A DNA stretch of 64,000 bases from Allobosea sp. Root381 (lineage in GTDB: Bacteria > Pseudomonadota > Alphaproteobacteria > Rhizobiales > Beijerinckiaceae). Position numbers and translations under genes: made by a program. The notes under the pieces are model-generated. The model was not told the DNA's origin, searched no databases, and saw only the letters and a program-made list of their open reading frames with translations. The stretch lies in NCBI RefSeq assembly GCF_001429395.1, contig NZ_LMJT01000012.1, positions 1-64,000 of the forward strand, given 5' to 3'. Positions 16,302-25,144 of the stretch are shown in pieces. The number at the start of each line of letters is the position of its first letter. Position 1 is the stretch's first letter.

Positions 16302-17465
16302 ATGCGTATCGTCGACATCCGGGAGCGCACCGCTCCCATCGCTTCTCCCATCGCCAATGCCTTCATCGACTTCTCGAAGATGACGCTCAGCCTCGTCGCG
16401 GTCGTCACCGACGTCATCCGCGATGGCAAGCCGGTGATCGGCTACGGCTTCAACTCGAACGGCCGCTACGGCCAGGGCGGGCTGATCCGCGAGCGCTTCG
16501 CCCCGCGCGTGCTCCAGGCCGCGCCCGAAAGCCTGCTCGATGCGGAAGGTGGCAACATCGACCCGGGCAAGGTCTGGGCCGCGATGTTCACCAATGAGAA
16601 GCCGGGAGGCCATGGCGAGCGCTCGGTCGCCATGGGCACCATCGACATGGCGGTGTGGGATGCGGTCGCCAAGATCGCCGGCAAGCCGCTCTTCCGCCTG
16701 TTGGCCGAGCGTGCCGGCGTCGTCGCCGATCCGAAGGTCTTCGTCTATGCCGCCGGCGGCTACTACTATCCCGGCAAGGGGCTGGAGGGGTTGGCGGCCG
16801 AGATGCAGGGCTATCTCGACCGCGGCTACACCGTCGTGAAGATGAAGATCGGCGGGGCACCGCTCGCCGACGATCTCGAGCGCATCGAATCCGTGCTGAG
16901 GCTGCTGCCGGCCGGCTGCAAGCTCGCGGTCGACGCCAATGGCCGCTTCGACCTCGAGACCGCCATCGCCTATGCCAAGGCGCTGCGCCAATACGACCTG
17001 TTCTGGTACGAGGAAGCCGGCGACCCGCTCGATTACGAGCTTCAGGCCAGGCTCGCCGAGCATTATCCCGGCCCGATGGCGACTGGCGAGAACCTGTTCT
17101 CGATGCAGGACGCCCGCAACCTCATCCGCTATGGCGGGATGAGGCCCGATCGCGACTGGCTGCAATTCGACTGTGCGCTGAGCTACGGCCTGGTCGAATA
17201 TCTGCGCACGCTCGACATGCTCAAGGAAAACGGCTGGTCCTGGCGCCGCTGCATTCCCCATGGCGGCCACCAGATGTCGCTGAACATCGCCGCCGGCCTC
17301 GGCCTCGGTGGCAACGAATCCTATCCGGACCTGTTCCAGCCCTATGGCGGCTTCCCCGACGGCGTGCGCGTCGAGGCCGGCCATATCGTCATGCCCGACC
17401 TGCCGGGGATCGGCTTCGAGGGCAAGTCGGACCTGATCAAGGAGATGCGAAGCCTGGCCTCGTGA
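16302..17465 (+). CDS. tarD: D(-)-tartrate dehydratase (enolase superfamily)
   Basis: 387 residues. The sequence follows the characterised Bradyrhizobium D-tartrate dehydratase closely over its whole length as I recall that protein, for example VVTDVIRDGKPVIGYGFNSNG, EKPGGHGERSVAMGTIDMAVWD and HGGHQMSLNIAAGLGLGGN. The catalytic residues are all present: KMK with general base K182, Mg ligands D211 (DANGRF), E237 (WYEEAGDP) and E263 (TGENLF), and H320 (IPHGGH), each two positions lower than in the Bradyrhizobium numbering. It dehydrates D-tartrate to oxaloacetate, feeding the TCA cycle. GGAG at 16289-16292 precedes the ATG by 9 bases. No tartrate transporter is adjacent; the orphan TctC protein 2.3 kb upstream is a possible but unproven partner. 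Confidence 0.93.
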   Translation: MRIVDIRERTAPIASPIANAFIDFSKMTLSLVAVVTDVIRDGKPVIGYGFNSNGRYGQGGLIRERFAPRVLQAAPESLLDAEGGNIDPGKVWAAMFTNEKPGGHGERSVAMGTIDMAVWDAVAKIAGKPLFRLLAERAGVVADPKVFVYAAGGYYYPGKGLEGLAAEMQGYLDRGYTVVKMKIGGAPLADDLERIESVLRLLPAGCKLAVDANGRFDLETAIAYAKALRQYDLFWYEEAGDPLDYELQARLAEHYPGPMATGENLFSMQDARNLIRYGGMRPDRDWLQFDCALSYGLVEYLRTLDMLKENGWSWRRCIPHGGHQMSLNIAAGLGLGGNESYPDLFQPYGGFPDGVRVEAGHIVMPDLPGIGFEGKSDLIKEMRSLAS

Positions 17466-17660
17466 GCGGGAGCGCCGATGGTCTGACCTGTCGGAGGCTC
17501 GGGGCGATCGCTTCGGCAGCGTGGCTCACATGCACCGTGGCGGCCGCCGCCGAGGCCGAGTAGCCTTGTGGAGAGGCCGCTGTTTCAGGCGGTCGGCAAG
17601 ACTGCCCGGGAGCCCGGTGCGATTTCGAGGGCTCTGCCAGGCAGCGGGGGAGGCTCGACC

Positions 17661-18956
17661 ATGAAGATCGTCAAGATCACCGAGCGGCTGTCCGTCGCCG
17701 CCCAGCCGGTGCCGGGGGATTTCGATGCATTCGCCGGGCAGGGCTACGGGGCGGTGGTCAATGTGCGGCCGGATGCGGAGGAGCCCGGCCAGATGGGCAG
17801 CGCAGCGGAAAGGGCGGCGGCCTGTAAGGCAGGGCTGTCCTACGGCTTCGTGCCCGTGACCGGTTCCACCATCACGGAGCCCGACATCCGAGCCTTCCAG
17901 CGGGCGCTCAGTGCGGCCGATGGGCCGGCCCTCGTCCATTGCCGGAGTGGCACCCGTGCGCTGACGCTCCATGCCCTCGGCGAGGTGCTGGACGGGCGGA
18001 TGAAGCGCGAGGATCTCGCAGCCTTCGGCCGCGGGTTCGGTTTCGACCTCTCGGGCGCCGTGCGCTGGCTCGACAGCGAGGCTGCCCGCATCCCGCTGGT
18101 CAAGGGCTTCCACGAGGGCCGGACCGGCAGTGTCCAGTATGTCGTCACGGACCCGGCGACGAAGCGCTGCGCCATCATCGATCCGGTCCATGACTTCGAC
18201 GAGAAGTCCGGATCGACGGCGACGACCCATGCCGATGCGATCCTCGCTTATGTCGCGGAGCAGGACCTGTCCGTCGCGTGGATCCTCGACACCCATCCCC
18301 ATGCCGATCATTTCTCGGCCGCCCAATACCTCAAGCGGAAGACCGGCGCCCGGACCGCCACCGGCGCCCATATCGTCGATGTGCAGAAGCTCTGGAAGAC
18401 GATCTACGACTGGCCGGAGCTCGAGACCGACGGCTCGCAATGGGACCGGCTCTTCGCCGAGGGCGACAGCTTCGAGCTCGGCGCGCTGACCGGCCGGGTG
18501 ATGTACTCGCCCGGCCACACGCTCGCCTCGGTGACCTATGTCGTCGGCGACGCCGCCTTCATTCACGACACCGTCTTCATGCCGGATTCAGGCACGGCCC
18601 GTGCCGATTTCCCGGGGGGCAGCGCGAAGGCTCTGTGGAATTCCATCCAGCGAATCCTGGCGCTTCCCGACGAGACACGCCTCTTCACCGGCCATGATTA
18701 CGAGCCGGGCGGGCGCCATCCGAAATGGGAGAGCACGGTGGCGGAGCAGAAACGCGGCAACGCGCATCTCGTCGACATGACGGGAGAGCGCTTCGTCGCT
18801 CTACGCGAGGCGCGCGACAGGAGCCTGCCGATGCCGAAGCTGATCCTGCATGCGTTGCAGGTGAATATCCGCGGAGGCCGCCTGCCCGAGCCCGACGGCA
18901 GCGGGAGGCGCTACCTCAAATTCCCGCTCGACGCCCTGCCGGGCGCCGCCTGGTGA
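17661..18956 (+). CDS. blh: Blh-type bifunctional protein: DUF442 phosphatase/sulfurtransferase-like domain plus persulfide-dioxygenase-like MBL domain
   Basis: 431 residues, full Blh length. The N-terminal domain (1-140) has the cysteine-phosphatase signature VHCRSGTRA with C94 and R99. The C-terminal domain is a metallo-beta-lactamase of the persulfide-dioxygenase group: DTHPHADHFSA (H212, H214, D216, H217), YSPGHTLASVTY, FIHDTVF and FTGHDYEPGG. In Agrobacterium and Xylella, Blh handles hydrogen sulfide/persulfide and is controlled by BigR. Neither bigR nor the usual membrane partners are next to it here. GGGGGAGG stands 8 bases before the ATG at 17661; upstream codons are discarded. Confidence 0.88.
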   Translation: MKIVKITERLSVAAQPVPGDFDAFAGQGYGAVVNVRPDAEEPGQMGSAAERAAACKAGLSYGFVPVTGSTITEPDIRAFQRALSAADGPALVHCRSGTRALTLHALGEVLDGRMKREDLAAFGRGFGFDLSGAVRWLDSEAARIPLVKGFHEGRTGSVQYVVTDPATKRCAIIDPVHDFDEKSGSTATTHADAILAYVAEQDLSVAWILDTHPHADHFSAAQYLKRKTGARTATGAHIVDVQKLWKTIYDWPELETDGSQWDRLFAEGDSFELGALTGRVMYSPGHTLASVTYVVGDAAFIHDTVFMPDSGTARADFPGGSAKALWNSIQRILALPDETRLFTGHDYEPGGRHPKWESTVAEQKRGNAHLVDMTGERFVALREARDRSLPMPKLILHALQVNIRGGRLPEPDGSGRRYLKFPLDALPGAAW

Positions 18957-19133
18957 TAGCGCGTGAACCGGGTGGCGCCGTCCGGCCGCGCCTCTGCCCG
19001 TCCATTCTGGCGCCAGGCCCGGCCTGCGGAGCGCGCGGGGTGCGGCCCCGCGCGAAGTGGTTGCCGGGCTGGAACGTCACTGTCTAAGCTCCGCGTCTCG
19101 CCGCCATGTCGCGGCGAATAGCGGAGGCTAGCG

Positions 19134-20075
19134 ATGAGCACGTCACGATTCGCCGATGGCGCAGCCTATGTCCGGGGCCGCTTCGTGCCGATGAGCGAGG
19201 CCACGCTGCCAGTGACCGACTGGGGCTTCACGCGCTCGGACGTGGTCTATGACGTCGTCCATGTCTTCAAGGGCGGCTTCTTCCGGCTGGAAGACCATCT
19301 CGATCGCTTCGAGTACGCCATGGCCGGGCGCCGCATCCGCCCGCCGGAGGATCGCGACGCGATCCGGGCGATCCTGCATCGCTGCGTCGCGCTGGCCGGC
19401 CTCTCCGACGCCTATGTGGCGATGGTCGCCTCGCGCGGGCGGCCGCGGGTGGCGGGCTCGCGCCGCCCGGCCGATTGCGACAACCACCTGATCTGCTACG
19501 CGATCCCCTGGATCGACGTGATCCCGAAGGACGTGCAGGAGCGCGGCGCGCATGTCTGGATCGCCTCGACGCCGCGCGTGCCGGACGCCTCCGTCGATCC
19601 AACGATGAAGAACTATCAGTGGAACGACCTGACCTCCGGCCTGCTGGAGGCTCATGACGAAGGTTTCGATACCGCGCTGCTCTGCGATGCCGAGGGTTTT
19701 CTCACCGAGGGGCCGGGCTTCAACGTCTTCATCGTCAAGGACGGGCGCGTCTCGACGCCCGATCGCGGCGCCCTGCACGGCATCACCCGCCGCTCGGTGC
19801 TGGAACTCTGCGAGGAACTCGGCATCGAGGCTGCCGTCGAGCCGATCCCGCGTGCGGCGCTCGAGGATTGCGACGAGGTCTTCCTGGCGACGACCGCCGG
19901 CGGCGTGATGCCGGCCTCGCGCATCGGCGGGCGCATCCTCGGCAACGACCGGCCGGGGCCGATCTCGGCACGGCTGAAGCAGGTCTATTGGGCGAAGCAC
20001 GAGGAGGGGTGGCACCGCACGCCGGTGCTCCCGCTCGATGCGGACGAGAAGGCGGCGGCGGAACGGGCCGCCTGA
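19134..20075 (+). CDS. Class IV aminotransferase (branched-chain/D-amino acid transaminase fold)
   Basis: 313 residues. The PLP lysine is K159 in DPTMKNYQWNDL, followed by the conserved AHDEGFDTALLCDAEGFLTEGPGFNVFIV (E192) and RSVLELCEELGIE. The ATTAGGVMPASRIGGR stretch holds the phosphate-binding Thr region. A GGAGG site precedes the ATG. It starts a cassette with the M81 peptidase (2 bases downstream) and an ABC importer, all on one strand. Class IV enzymes act on branched-chain amino acids, D-amino acids or (R)-amines; the substrate cannot be resolved, although the neighbours suggest an imported amine or amino compound. Confidence 0.88.
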   Translation: MSTSRFADGAAYVRGRFVPMSEATLPVTDWGFTRSDVVYDVVHVFKGGFFRLEDHLDRFEYAMAGRRIRPPEDRDAIRAILHRCVALAGLSDAYVAMVASRGRPRVAGSRRPADCDNHLICYAIPWIDVIPKDVQERGAHVWIASTPRVPDASVDPTMKNYQWNDLTSGLLEAHDEGFDTALLCDAEGFLTEGPGFNVFIVKDGRVSTPDRGALHGITRRSVLELCEELGIEAAVEPIPRAALEDCDEVFLATTAGGVMPASRIGGRILGNDRPGPISARLKQVYWAKHEEGWHRTPVLPLDADEKAAAERAA

Positions 20076-20077
20076 CC

Positions 20078-21559
20078 ATGGCGCGCATCCTGGTCGGCCA
20101 GCTCTGGCATGAGGGCCATTCCTTCAACCCGGTCGTGACCGACCGTGACGAAGTCTCGATCCTGCGCGGCGACGAACTGCTCGCCCAGGCGCGGCAGTCC
20201 CAAACCGCCTTCAGCGGCATCGTCCGCGAGGCGGACAGGCTCGGCCACACCTGCGTGCCGGTGCTGGGTGCCCGCGCCCGTCCGGGCGGGCCGGTGGCGC
20301 AGGATCTGTTCGAGGAGATCGTCGCGGAGTTCGTCGCTGCGGCGCGCAAGGGCGATTACGACGCGATCTGCCTCGAACTGCACGGCGCCACCATCTCGCA
20401 GGATACCGTCGATACCGAGGGCGAGCTTCTGCAACGGCTGCGCGAGGCGGTCGGGCCGGAGATGCCGATCAGCGTCGCGCTCGATCTCCACGCCTATCTG
20501 ACCGAGAGGATGGTCGCCAACGCCACGATCATCACCGGCTACCGCACCCAGCCGCATGCCGACATGGTCGAGACCGGCGAGCGCGCCATGGCGCTGCTCG
20601 ACGCGCTGCTGAAGGGGACGCCGAGACCGACGGGGATGGTGACCTTCATCCCGTTCCTGATGCGCGGCAGCGACGAGACCGATGCCGAGCCGATGCGCGG
20701 CATCTGTGCGCAGGCCGATGAATGGCGCAGCCAGCCTGGCCTCGTCGATCTCTCGATCTTCAACATCCACCCCTTCATCGACGGGCCGCGCGCCGGGCAG
20801 GCGGTACTCGCCTATGACGATGGCGGCGATGCCGGCGAGCGCGCGTCGCGGGCGCTGTCCGAGACGCTGTGGCGGCTGCGGGACCGTTTCGTCGAGACGC
20901 TGCCGGGCGTGGCCGAAGTCCTGTCCAGAGCCGGCGAGAACAGCGGCCTGCCTTATGTCCTCGGCGATCAGGGCGACCGCGTGCTCGGTGCGGGACCGGG
21001 CGATTCCGTCGAGATCGCGCGGGTGGCGCTGGAGCAGTTCCCCAGGCTCGCGGTTGCGTTGCCGGTGTACGATCCGGAGGCGGTGGCCGCGGCGCAAGCG
21101 GCCGGCGCGGGCGCCACGCTGAGGCGCGCCATCGGGGCGTCCGTCAATCCGGCGCTGCATCCGCTGGAGGCGGAGTGGCAGGTCCGGCGTCTCGGCCGGG
21201 CCCGCTTCGTCAACAAGGGGCCGTACATGGCCGGCGTCGAGGCCGATTTCGGCGACTATGCCGTGCTCGCTGCGGGGGCACTCAGCGTCGTCGTGACCAG
21301 CCTGGTGCCCAATGCCCACGACCCGGCCTTCTACGACTGCGTCGGGCTGCCATTATCGTCGCAGCGGGCGGTGGTGGCGCGCTCGGCCAATCATTACAAA
21401 TTGTCCTTCGCCGGGGTCGCGATACCGGTCACGGTGGATACCGCGGGGATGACCGCCTTCCGGCCCCAGGACCTGCCTTTCGACAAGATCAGGCCGGTTT
21501 ATCCGCTCGACGAGGTCCACTGGGATTTCGAGGGCGGGTTCATGCGCCTGCCCGCATGA
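20078..21559 (+). CDS. M81-family metallopeptidase (MlrC-like)
   Basis: 493 residues, normal for MlrC-like proteins. The N-terminus MARILVGQLWHEGHSFNPVVTDRD and the segment CLELHGATISQDTVDTEGELLQRLREAVG with SVALDLHAYLTERMVANATIITGYRTQPHADMVETG carry the conserved His/Asp/Glu residues expected for zinc. The C-terminal domain follows from VVVTSLVPNAHDPAFY. The family is named for linear microcystin hydrolase, but most members sit, as here, beside ABC importers and probably cleave amide bonds in small imported compounds. The ATG at 20078 is 2 bases after the aminotransferase stop; earlier codons in the frame are not used. Confidence 0.85.
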   Translation: MARILVGQLWHEGHSFNPVVTDRDEVSILRGDELLAQARQSQTAFSGIVREADRLGHTCVPVLGARARPGGPVAQDLFEEIVAEFVAAARKGDYDAICLELHGATISQDTVDTEGELLQRLREAVGPEMPISVALDLHAYLTERMVANATIITGYRTQPHADMVETGERAMALLDALLKGTPRPTGMVTFIPFLMRGSDETDAEPMRGICAQADEWRSQPGLVDLSIFNIHPFIDGPRAGQAVLAYDDGGDAGERASRALSETLWRLRDRFVETLPGVAEVLSRAGENSGLPYVLGDQGDRVLGAGPGDSVEIARVALEQFPRLAVALPVYDPEAVAAAQAAGAGATLRRAIGASVNPALHPLEAEWQVRRLGRARFVNKGPYMAGVEADFGDYAVLAAGALSVVVTSLVPNAHDPAFYDCVGLPLSSQRAVVARSANHYKLSFAGVAIPVTVDTAGMTAFRPQDLPFDKIRPVYPLDEVHWDFEGGFMRLPA

Positions 21560-21795
21560 GCCCAAGGCCGATATTGCATTGGCGGTGACGCCATGATTGC
21601 CTGTCCGGCGAGGCTCTGGCGCGGCTCTTGCCTCGTCGGGAAACGAGGTCCGCCGAGGTGGGGCACTTGCACAATTCCGCGTCCCGTGACGCGATAGGGA
21701 CAGATTGCCGAAGCGCAGAAGCGCACGGCAAGAGCAATGCTCGGAAGGCAGCTCGCGAGGGGCGGGAACCGGCCGGCAGACAGGGAGAAGAAGCG

Positions 21796-22845
21796 ATGAC
21801 TGCGATGCGCAACATCAAGCTGGCCGGGCTTGTCGCCGGCGTGCTCGGGCTGTCGATGACGGGTGCGATGGCCCGCGATCTCACCGTGGTGTCCTGGGGC
21901 GGCAATTACCAGGACGCCCAGCGCAAGATCTACTTCAAGCCGTTCTCGGATCTGTCGAAGAAGCCGGTCCTCGACGAATCCTGGGATGGCGGCATCGGCG
22001 TGCTGCAGGCCAAGGTCAAGGCCGGTGCGCCGAACTGGGACGCGGTGCAGGTCGAGGCCGAGGAGCTTGCGATCGGCTGCGCCGACGGGCTGTTCGAGAA
22101 GCTCGACTGGGCCAAGCTCGGCGGCAAGGACAAGTTCATCGACAGCGCGGTGAGCGAGTGCGGCGTCGGCGCGATCGTCTGGTCCACGCTGCTCTCCTAC
22201 GATTCCGAGAAGCTCAAGACGGCGCCGACCTCCTGGGCGGATTTCTGGGACACGACGAAGTTTCCGGGCAAGCGCGGCCTGCGCCGCGGCCCGAAATACG
22301 CGCTCGAATTCGCGCTGATGGCAGACGGCGTGCCGGCCAAGGAGGTCTACAAGGTGCTGCGCGCGCCCGGCGGCGTCGACCGCGCCTTCAAGAAGCTCGA
22401 CGCGATCAAGGGCGACATCCTGTTCTGGGAATCCGGCGCGCAGCCGCTGCAGCTGCTGAAGAGCGGCCAGGTGGTGATGACCTCGGCCTATAACGGCCGC
22501 ATCTCGGCGATCAACAAGACCGAGGGCACCAAGTTCAAGACGGTCTGGCCCGGCAGCATCTATGCGATCGACAGCTGGACGATCCTGAAGGGCAGCCCGA
22601 ACAAGGACCAGGCGATGGACTTCATCGCCTTCGCCAGCCTGCCGGAGAACCAGTCGAAGCTGCCGCAGGACATCGCCTACGGCTTGCCGAGCAAGGCCGC
22701 GGCCGCTGCCGTGCCGGCCGATCTCGCGGCAGACCTGCCGACCGCGCCGCAGAATTTCGAGGGCGCGATCGCGATCGATGTCGATTTCTGGAACGATAAT
22801 ATCGAGGAGCTGACCAAGCGCTTCAACGCCTGGCTCGGCAAGTAG
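21796..22845 (+). CDS. Polyamine-type ABC importer, periplasmic binding protein
   Basis: 349 residues. Signal peptide MTAMRNIKLAGLVAGVLGLSMTGAMA, then RDLTVVSWGGNYQDAQRKIYFKPF, the PotD/PotF-like opening. LLKSGQVVMTSAYNGRISAINK and SWTILKGSPNKDQAMDFIAFAS are typical of this family. AGGGAGAAG precedes the ATG at 21796. It follows the M81 gene by 236 bases and starts the importer operon. The ligand may be a polyamine, opine or other cationic compound; co-location with an aminotransferase and a peptidase favours a conjugated amine. The stop codon lies inside the first copy of a 14-base direct repeat. Confidence 0.87.
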   Translation: MTAMRNIKLAGLVAGVLGLSMTGAMARDLTVVSWGGNYQDAQRKIYFKPFSDLSKKPVLDESWDGGIGVLQAKVKAGAPNWDAVQVEAEELAIGCADGLFEKLDWAKLGGKDKFIDSAVSECGVGAIVWSTLLSYDSEKLKTAPTSWADFWDTTKFPGKRGLRRGPKYALEFALMADGVPAKEVYKVLRAPGGVDRAFKKLDAIKGDILFWESGAQPLQLLKSGQVVMTSAYNGRISAINKTEGTKFKTVWPGSIYAIDSWTILKGSPNKDQAMDFIAFASLPENQSKLPQDIAYGLPSKAAAAAVPADLAADLPTAPQNFEGAIAIDVDFWNDNIEELTKRFNAWLGK

Positions 22846-22864
22846 CAACAGGCAAGTAGCAACA
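22837..22864 (+). repeat. 14-base tandem duplication at the end of the binding-protein gene
   Basis: GGCAAGTAGCAACA occurs twice in direct tandem (22837-22850, 22851-22864), followed by a third partial unit GGCAAGG. The first copy encodes the last residues and stop codon of the binding protein. A recent slippage duplication is the simplest reading; it only lengthens the gap to the ATPase gene. Confidence 0.8.
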
Positions 22865-22916
22865 GGCAAGGATGGCCGCCCCCCGCAGGGCGGCCGTCCG
22901 CCCCAAGGCCGACCGG

Positions 22917-23978
22917 ATGCAATCCTTCATTCATTTCGAGAGCGTCTCGAAGAACTTCGGCGCTGCAAAGGTCGTCGACGAGCTCGATTTCCATGTCGGC
23001 AAGGAAGAGTTCGTCAGCCTGCTCGGCCCGTCCGGATCGGGCAAGACGACGCTGCTGATGATGCTGGCCGGGTTCGAGCGGCCGTCGAGCGGCGCCATTC
23101 ATCTCGATGGCCGGCGCATCGAGCATCTGCCGCCCTACAAGCGCGAGATGGGCGTGGTGTTCCAGAACTACGCGCTGTTCCCGCATATGACGATCGCCGA
23201 GAACGTCGCCTTCCCGCTGAAGATGCGCGGCGTCGGCGCGGCCGAGCGCGAGTCCCGGACATTGAAGGCGCTGGAGCTGGTCCAGCTGGCGCATCTGCGC
23301 GAGCGCAAGCCGTCGCAATTGTCGGGCGGGCAGCAGCAGCGCATCGCCCTGTCGCGGGCACTGGTCTACGAGCCCAAGGTCGTGCTGATGGACGAGCCGC
23401 TGAGCGCGCTCGACAAGCAGCTGCGCGAGCATATGCAGCTCGAGATCCGGGAGCTGCACCGCAAGCTCGGCCTGACCGTGATCTTCGTGACCCATGATCA
23501 AAGCGAGGCGCTGACGATGTCGGACCGCATCGCCGTGCTCAACCATGGCAAGATCGAGCAGTTCGATACGCCCACGGGCCTCTATGACCGGCCGCGGACG
23601 CGCTTCGTCGCCGAGTTCATCGGCGAGACGAACCTCCTGCCCGGTACCGTCGAATCCAGTCGCGATGGCGAGAAGACCATTCGCATGGCGGATGGAACCG
23701 GCCTGACCTGCCGGGACGCCTCCGATTTCAGCCCCGGCGCTTCCGTGATGGTCTCGGTGCGACCCGAAATGATGCATGTCGCTGGCGCTGCCGGCGAGAA
23801 CCGGATCGAGGCGACGCTCGACGATTGCGTCTACCACGGCGACCATGTCCGCCTGCACATGCATCGCGGCGATATCAGGCTCGTCGCCAAGGCTCATCGC
23901 CGCGATGCGCAGGCCGCTATGGGCGGGGCGGTCGGCGTCAGCTTCCGCTCCGATGAATGCACGCTGGTCGCGCCATGA
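22917..23978 (+). CDS. Polyamine-type ABC importer, ATPase (PotA-like)
   Basis: 353 residues. MQSFIHFESVSKNFGAAKVVDELDF leads into Walker A GPSGSGKTT, signature LSGGQQQRIALSRALV, Walker B VVLMDEPLSALD and H-loop VTHDQSEAL, then a C-terminal TOBE-type domain (SVRPEMMHVAG..., DDCVYHGDHVRLHMH) typical of PotA/FbpC. An ATG at 22872 would place the ribosome site directly against the start, and the family's N-terminus matches the ATG at 22917, so that is chosen. It overlaps the first permease gene by ATGA. Confidence 0.9.
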   Translation: MQSFIHFESVSKNFGAAKVVDELDFHVGKEEFVSLLGPSGSGKTTLLMMLAGFERPSSGAIHLDGRRIEHLPPYKREMGVVFQNYALFPHMTIAENVAFPLKMRGVGAAERESRTLKALELVQLAHLRERKPSQLSGGQQQRIALSRALVYEPKVVLMDEPLSALDKQLREHMQLEIRELHRKLGLTVIFVTHDQSEALTMSDRIAVLNHGKIEQFDTPTGLYDRPRTRFVAEFIGETNLLPGTVESSRDGEKTIRMADGTGLTCRDASDFSPGASVMVSVRPEMMHVAGAAGENRIEATLDDCVYHGDHVRLHMHRGDIRLVAKAHRRDAQAAMGGAVGVSFRSDECTLVAP

Positions 23979-25144
23979 TCAGGCAGCGCCTCAACGCCTG
24001 CCTGCTCGTCGCCCCGCTCGTCGTCTTCCTCGGCCTGTTCTTCATCTGGCCGCTCTGGGCCATGCTGGTCACCTCCGTCCAGGGCGGCACCGTGCGGGAG
24101 ACCTTTCCGCAGACCGCCATCGCGCTCGCCGATTGGGATGGTGCCGGCGAGCCGCCGGCCGCCGCGGGGGATGCGATCGTCGCGGATCTGCGGCTCGAGG
24201 TTCCCACCGAGCGCTTTGGCGACAGCGTGCGGACGCTGAACAGCCAGTATCCCGGCTTCCGCACCCTGCTGCCGCGCACGGCGCGGGCGGTGCGCGAGGC
24301 TCCCGCCGGCGAGAAGGTCGATCTCGCCGGGATCGACCCGCGCTGGACGGACCGGGCGCTCTGGCTCGTCATGAAACGGGCGATGCCGGCCTATACCGAC
24401 GCCAACCTGCTGGCGGCGCTCGACCTAAGGCGGGACGATGCCGGCGCGATCGCGGCGGTGCCGCCGGAGATGGCGGTCAACCGCGCGACGATGACCCGGA
24501 CCTTCGTGATCTCGGCGCAGGTCACGCTGCTCTGCATCGCGATCGGGCTGCCCTTCGCGATGATCACGGCGAGCCTGACCGGGTGGAAGCGCAATCTGCT
24601 GCTGGTCGCGGTGCTGCTGCCGCTCTGGACTTCGCTCCTGGTCCGCACCGCCTCCTGGATGATCCTGCTGCAGGACAACGGCCTCATCAACCAGGCCCTG
24701 CTCGGCCTCGGCATCATCGACCGGCCGCTGGCGCTGATCTACAACCGCGCCGGCGTCCTGATCGCGATGACGCATGTGCTGCTGCCCTTCATGGTGCTGC
24801 CGATCTATGCCAGCCTGCTGGCGATCCCGAAGAACCTGCTGCCGGCCGCCGCAGCGCTCGGCGCGCGGCCGTGGCAGAGCTTCCTGCATGTGCTGCTGCC
24901 GCTGGCGATGCCGGGGCTGCTGGCCGGCTCGCTGCTCGTCTTCATGGTCGCGCTCGGCTACTACATCACCCCGGCCCTGACCGGCGGGGCCGGCGACCAG
25001 ATGATCAGCTCGGTGATCGCCTTCTATGCGATCGGCACCGCGAACTGGGGCATGGCGGGCGCGCTTGGGCTCTTCCTGCTGATCCCGACGACGGCGCTCT
25101 ATCTCGTCTATGGCCGTCTCTCGAAACCGGCGGGGGCGGCGTGA
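23975..25144 (+). CDS. Polyamine-type ABC importer, permease 1 (PotB-like)
   Basis: 389 residues, longer than PotB (about 285) because a periplasmic segment of roughly 140 residues (about 38-175) is inserted between the first membrane helix (LLVAPLVVFLGLFFIWPLWAMLV) and the transport core. The core has the EAA-type loop ALGARPWQSFLHVLLPLAMPGLLAGS. The insert (PTERFGDSVRTLNSQYPGFRTLLPRTARAV) is found in a subfamily of these permeases; its role is unknown. The ATG at 23975 overlaps the ATPase stop (ATGA), which decides the start. The stop overlaps the next permease start by one base. Confidence 0.88.
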   Translation: MIRQRLNACLLVAPLVVFLGLFFIWPLWAMLVTSVQGGTVRETFPQTAIALADWDGAGEPPAAAGDAIVADLRLEVPTERFGDSVRTLNSQYPGFRTLLPRTARAVREAPAGEKVDLAGIDPRWTDRALWLVMKRAMPAYTDANLLAALDLRRDDAGAIAAVPPEMAVNRATMTRTFVISAQVTLLCIAIGLPFAMITASLTGWKRNLLLVAVLLPLWTSLLVRTASWMILLQDNGLINQALLGLGIIDRPLALIYNRAGVLIAMTHVLLPFMVLPIYASLLAIPKNLLPAAAALGARPWQSFLHVLLPLAMPGLLAGSLLVFMVALGYYITPALTGGAGDQMISSVIAFYAIGTANWGMAGALGLFLLIPTTALYLVYGRLSKPAGAA

